A DNA stretch of 26,255 nt from Candidatus Segatella violae (lineage in GTDB: Bacteria; Bacteroidota; Bacteroidia; Bacteroidales; Bacteroidaceae): positions 1-26,255 of the forward strand of contig DJSH01000004.1 in assembly GCA_002440225.1 (NCBI GenBank), read 5' to 3'. Made by a program: the position numbers and the translations under genes. Each line of letters begins with the position of its first letter. The first letter of the stretch is position 1. The notes beneath the pieces were generated by a model. That model made no database searches. It was not told where the DNA came from and saw nothing but the letters and a program-made list of their open reading frames with translations. This document shows positions 24,532 to 26,255 of this stretch, in pieces.

Positions 24532-25610
24532 TTTACCAATTTCTTTAAAGCTTCAACGATTTCCTCTGGCTCTGGCACAATGCCACCCAAACGCCCGAAA
24601 TGCTCTACAGGAATCTGACCGTTCACGGCGAGACGAACATCCTGTATCATCTGTCCGGCATTGATTTCTGCCACCAACATCCCTTTCTTGGTCTTTGCCA
24701 ACTCATGGAGTTCCTTCATTGGGAAAGGCCAGAGGGTGATAGGACGGAACAAGCCCACCTTGATGCCTTGCTCACGAGCACTCTCGATGCTCTTCTCGGC
24801 GATGCGGGCAGCACTACCGAAAGCTACAATCACGTAGTCGGCATCCTCCAACTGTTCGGTAGCATAACGAACCTCGGTCTCACGAATCTTCTGGTATTTC
24901 TCCTGAAGATGGATGTTGCGCTGCTCCATCACCTCGGGTTTTAATTCCAAGGAAGTGAGGATGTTAGGCTTGCGAGTCTTAGGGCGGCCGATGGTAGCCC
25001 AAGGACATTCACGGGCAATCTCCTCCTCGGTGCGACGAGGTTTGATTGGAGGCAACACCACCTTCTCCATCATCTGACCGATGACACCATCGCTCAGAAT
25101 CATCGCTGGGTTGCGATACTTAAAGGCAAGCTCAAATGCCAAGTCCACGAAGTCGGCCATTTCCTGCACGGAGTTTGGAGCCAACACGATGACATTGTAG
25201 TCGCCATTGCCACCGCCACGGGTAGCCTGGAAATAGTCGCTCTGCGATGGCTGGATGGTACCCAAGCCAGGGCCACCACGCTGCACATTGACCACAACGC
25301 CCGGAATCTCGGCACCCGCCATATAAGAGATGCCTTCCTGCATCAAAGCCACGCCAGGACTAGACGAAGTGGTAAGCACACGCTTGCCCGCGCCAGCACC
25401 AGCATACACCATGTTGATGGCAGCCACCTCGCTCTCAGCCTGAAGCACCACCATACCGGTAGTTTCCCAAGGCTTGAGCAGCGACAGGGTCTCGATAATC
25501 TCAGTTTGAGGTGTGATAGGATAGCCGAAGAAGCCATCCACACCACATCTTATACAGGCATGGGCTATCGCCTCATTGCCTTTCATCAAAGTTACTTCTT
25601 GATTAGCCAT
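24528..25610 (-). CDS. vorB: 2-oxoacid:ferredoxin oxidoreductase alpha subunit (VorB-like)
   Basis: This 360-residue alpha subunit has the pyrimidine-binding part FFGYPITPQTEIIETLSLL (about 28-46), AESEVAAINMVYAGAGAGKR, TTSSSPGVALMQEGISYMAG and VVVNVQRGGPGLGTIQPSQSD. The C-terminal part VAFGSAARIAEKSIESARE and LFRPITLWPFP matches the family's domain II. The size and the delta-alpha-beta-gamma order are those of enzymes usually annotated as 3-methyl-2-oxobutanoate (2-oxoisovalerate) dehydrogenase VorB; 2-oxoglutarate oxidoreductase (KorA) is a close alternative. In anaerobic Bacteroidales these enzymes link branched-chain or other oxoacids to CoA thioesters and reduced ferredoxin. It starts 6 bp after the ferredoxin gene. 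Confidence 0.9.
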   Translation of the reverse strand: MANQEVTLMKGNEAIAHACIRCGVDGFFGYPITPQTEIIETLSLLKPWETTGMVVLQAESEVAAINMVYAGAGAGKRVLTTSSSPGVALMQEGISYMAGAEIPGVVVNVQRGGPGLGTIQPSQSDYFQATRGGGNGDYNVIVLAPNSVQEMADFVDLAFELAFKYRNPAMILSDGVIGQMMEKVVLPPIKPRRTEEEIARECPWATIGRPKTRKPNILTSLELKPEVMEQRNIHLQEKYQKIRETEVRYATEQLEDADYVIVAFGSAARIAEKSIESAREQGIKVGLFRPITLWPFPMKELHELAKTKKGMLVAEINAGQMIQDVRLAVNGQIPVEHFGRLGGIVPEPEEIVEALKKLVK

Positions 25611-25616
25611 TGTTGT

Positions 25617-25844
25617 TTATTCCTCCTTTTTACGATAAACGGTGATGCAGCCATCCGGGCATACGATACCGCATGAGCTGCAACCCACGCAAGCATCGGC
25701 ATTTGCCGCCTCCACATATCTATAGCCATGTACATTCACCTTCTTGGCGAGCGCAATGACATCGTGAGGACATGCCACCACGCAGAGCGCACATCCCTTG
25801 CATCGCTCTGTGTCGACCACAATAGCCCCTTTAATCTTGCTCAT
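25617..25844 (-). CDS. Ferredoxin-type delta subunit, two [4Fe-4S] clusters
   Basis: This 75-residue ferredoxin contains two complete cluster motifs, CKGCALCVVACP (about 15-26) and CVGCSSCGIVCP (about 52-63). In four-subunit oxoacid oxidoreductases it passes electrons from the TPP subunit to external ferredoxin. It is adjacent to the alpha gene (6 bp), and its position before it is usual. The isolated small size excludes a fused delta domain. Confidence 0.92.
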   Translation of the reverse strand: MSKIKGAIVVDTERCKGCALCVVACPHDVIALAKKVNVHGYRYVEAANADACVGCSSCGIVCPDGCITVYRKKEE

Positions 25845-25865
25845 ATTCTATTTCTTTCTTTTATT

Positions 25866-26045
25866 TTACGGATTGTAATAGTCCTTGCAGTAGAAGCTCA
25901 TGATATTATCGAGCATCTCCTTGGCTGCCACGGCAGGGCTCTCTGGGTCGAGGGCGATTGCCTCCATATAGCAGTCGAGGGCACGCTTGAAATCACCTTG
26001 CTTGCGCCAGGCGTTTCCTTCCTGATAATACTGTTCTGCTGTCAT
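25866..26045 (-). CDS. Small TPR-repeat protein
   Basis: A 59-residue reading frame starts at ATG 26045 and ends with TAA 25866-25868. It holds one clear TPR unit (AEQYYQEGNAWRKQGDFKRA then LDCYMEAIALDPESPAVAAK) and an amphipathic end (MLDNIMSFYCKDYYNP). No signal peptide or catalytic motif is present. It is first in the oxidoreductase operon, 21 bp before the ferredoxin gene. A single TPR usually works by dimerising or binding a partner, so a chaperone or assembly role for the complex is possible but unproven. Confidence 0.75.
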   Translation of the reverse strand: MTAEQYYQEGNAWRKQGDFKRALDCYMEAIALDPESPAVAAKEMLDNIMSFYCKDYYNP

Positions 26046-26076
26046 TTTACTCTGTATAATTTCTTGTTTTGCTGTG

Positions 26077-26084
26077 CGAAATTA
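26077..26084 (-). promoter_or_regulatory. Possible -7 box of the oxidoreductase operon
   Basis: On the minus strand this reads TAATTTCG, one base off TAnnTTTG, 31 bp before the TPR gene. No clear -33 element is seen. The remaining bases to 26255 are AT-rich and hold no recognisable gene. Confidence 0.3.
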
Positions 26085-26255
26085 CGAAAATAAAGCTAAG
26101 AAAAAGAATAAAAGCGTCAGTTTTAAACTATATTAATGTAGTTTTCATTAAAAATGCGCACACTACTTTTGACTGTGCAATAATTCGAGAAAGATGTGCG
26201 TTATTTCTAGTAATTTGTTCGATATAAGATTATGCAAAAGATTCGATAAAAGATT

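Noticed and set aside
26135..26205. Inverted CGCACA/TGTGCG pair near the right edge
   Set aside because: Six-base arms about 40 bp apart are expected by chance and no T-run or gene is associated.

Overview
The window looks like a chromosome segment from a Bacteroidota bacterium, most likely Prevotella/Segatella. The signs are promoters of the Bacteroidetes type (TTTG, about 19 bp, then TAnnTTTG), a SusC/SusD pair with STN-domain and FecI/FecR signalling, DUF4369/TlpA thioredoxins, a long HU-like protein, and Prevotella-type Rhs repeats. The species assignment is an inference from protein style; no database was searched.

Bases 1-5350 are accessory and decaying. In order they hold an Rhs/YD-repeat remnant (frameshifted, 5'-truncated), an intact Abi_2/AbiF-like HEPN protein preceded by its own promoter and a short hairpin RNA, an AraC-type regulator that lost its DNA-binding domain, an unrecognised gene with an internal stop, a RhuM-like stub, and an AAA-ATPase/PD-(D/E)XK gene with 5' truncation, an amber codon and a frameshift. 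The Abi gene is the only intact gene here. The pseudogene region abuts the last codons of a MoxR/RavA ATPase, whose usual VWA partner is not seen.

Bases 5345-13628 are mostly core genes. On the minus strand, asd is followed by the RavA-like gene, which carries a 165-bp imperfect palindromic repeat inserted in frame. On the plus strand come a DUF3298 lipoprotein, a CPA2 cation/proton antiporter with a LolD-type ABC ATPase, and a CvfB-type S1 RNA-binding protein preceded by a 152-bp inverted-repeat element. Convergent to the last is an HU-family protein with a C-terminal helix-turn-helix. Its leader contains four 15-bp palindromes at an exact 21-bp period.

Bases 13962-22546 (minus strand) form a five-gene operon: fecR-type anti-sigma, SusC-type TonB receptor with STN domain, SusD lipoprotein, and two TlpA-like thiol-disulfide proteins. 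No glycan hydrolase is present, so the imported substrate is open. The matching ECF sigma gene lies upstream, separated by a terminator and a candidate ECF promoter. It sits 12 bp behind a 2-oxoacid:ferredoxin oxidoreductase operon (bases 26045-23220: small TPR protein, ferredoxin, alpha, beta and gamma subunits), so it is probably transcribed with it. Signalling would run substrate - SusC plug/STN - FecR - sigma - fecR-susC-susD-tlpA-tlpA.

No tRNA, rRNA or CRISPR array was recognised.
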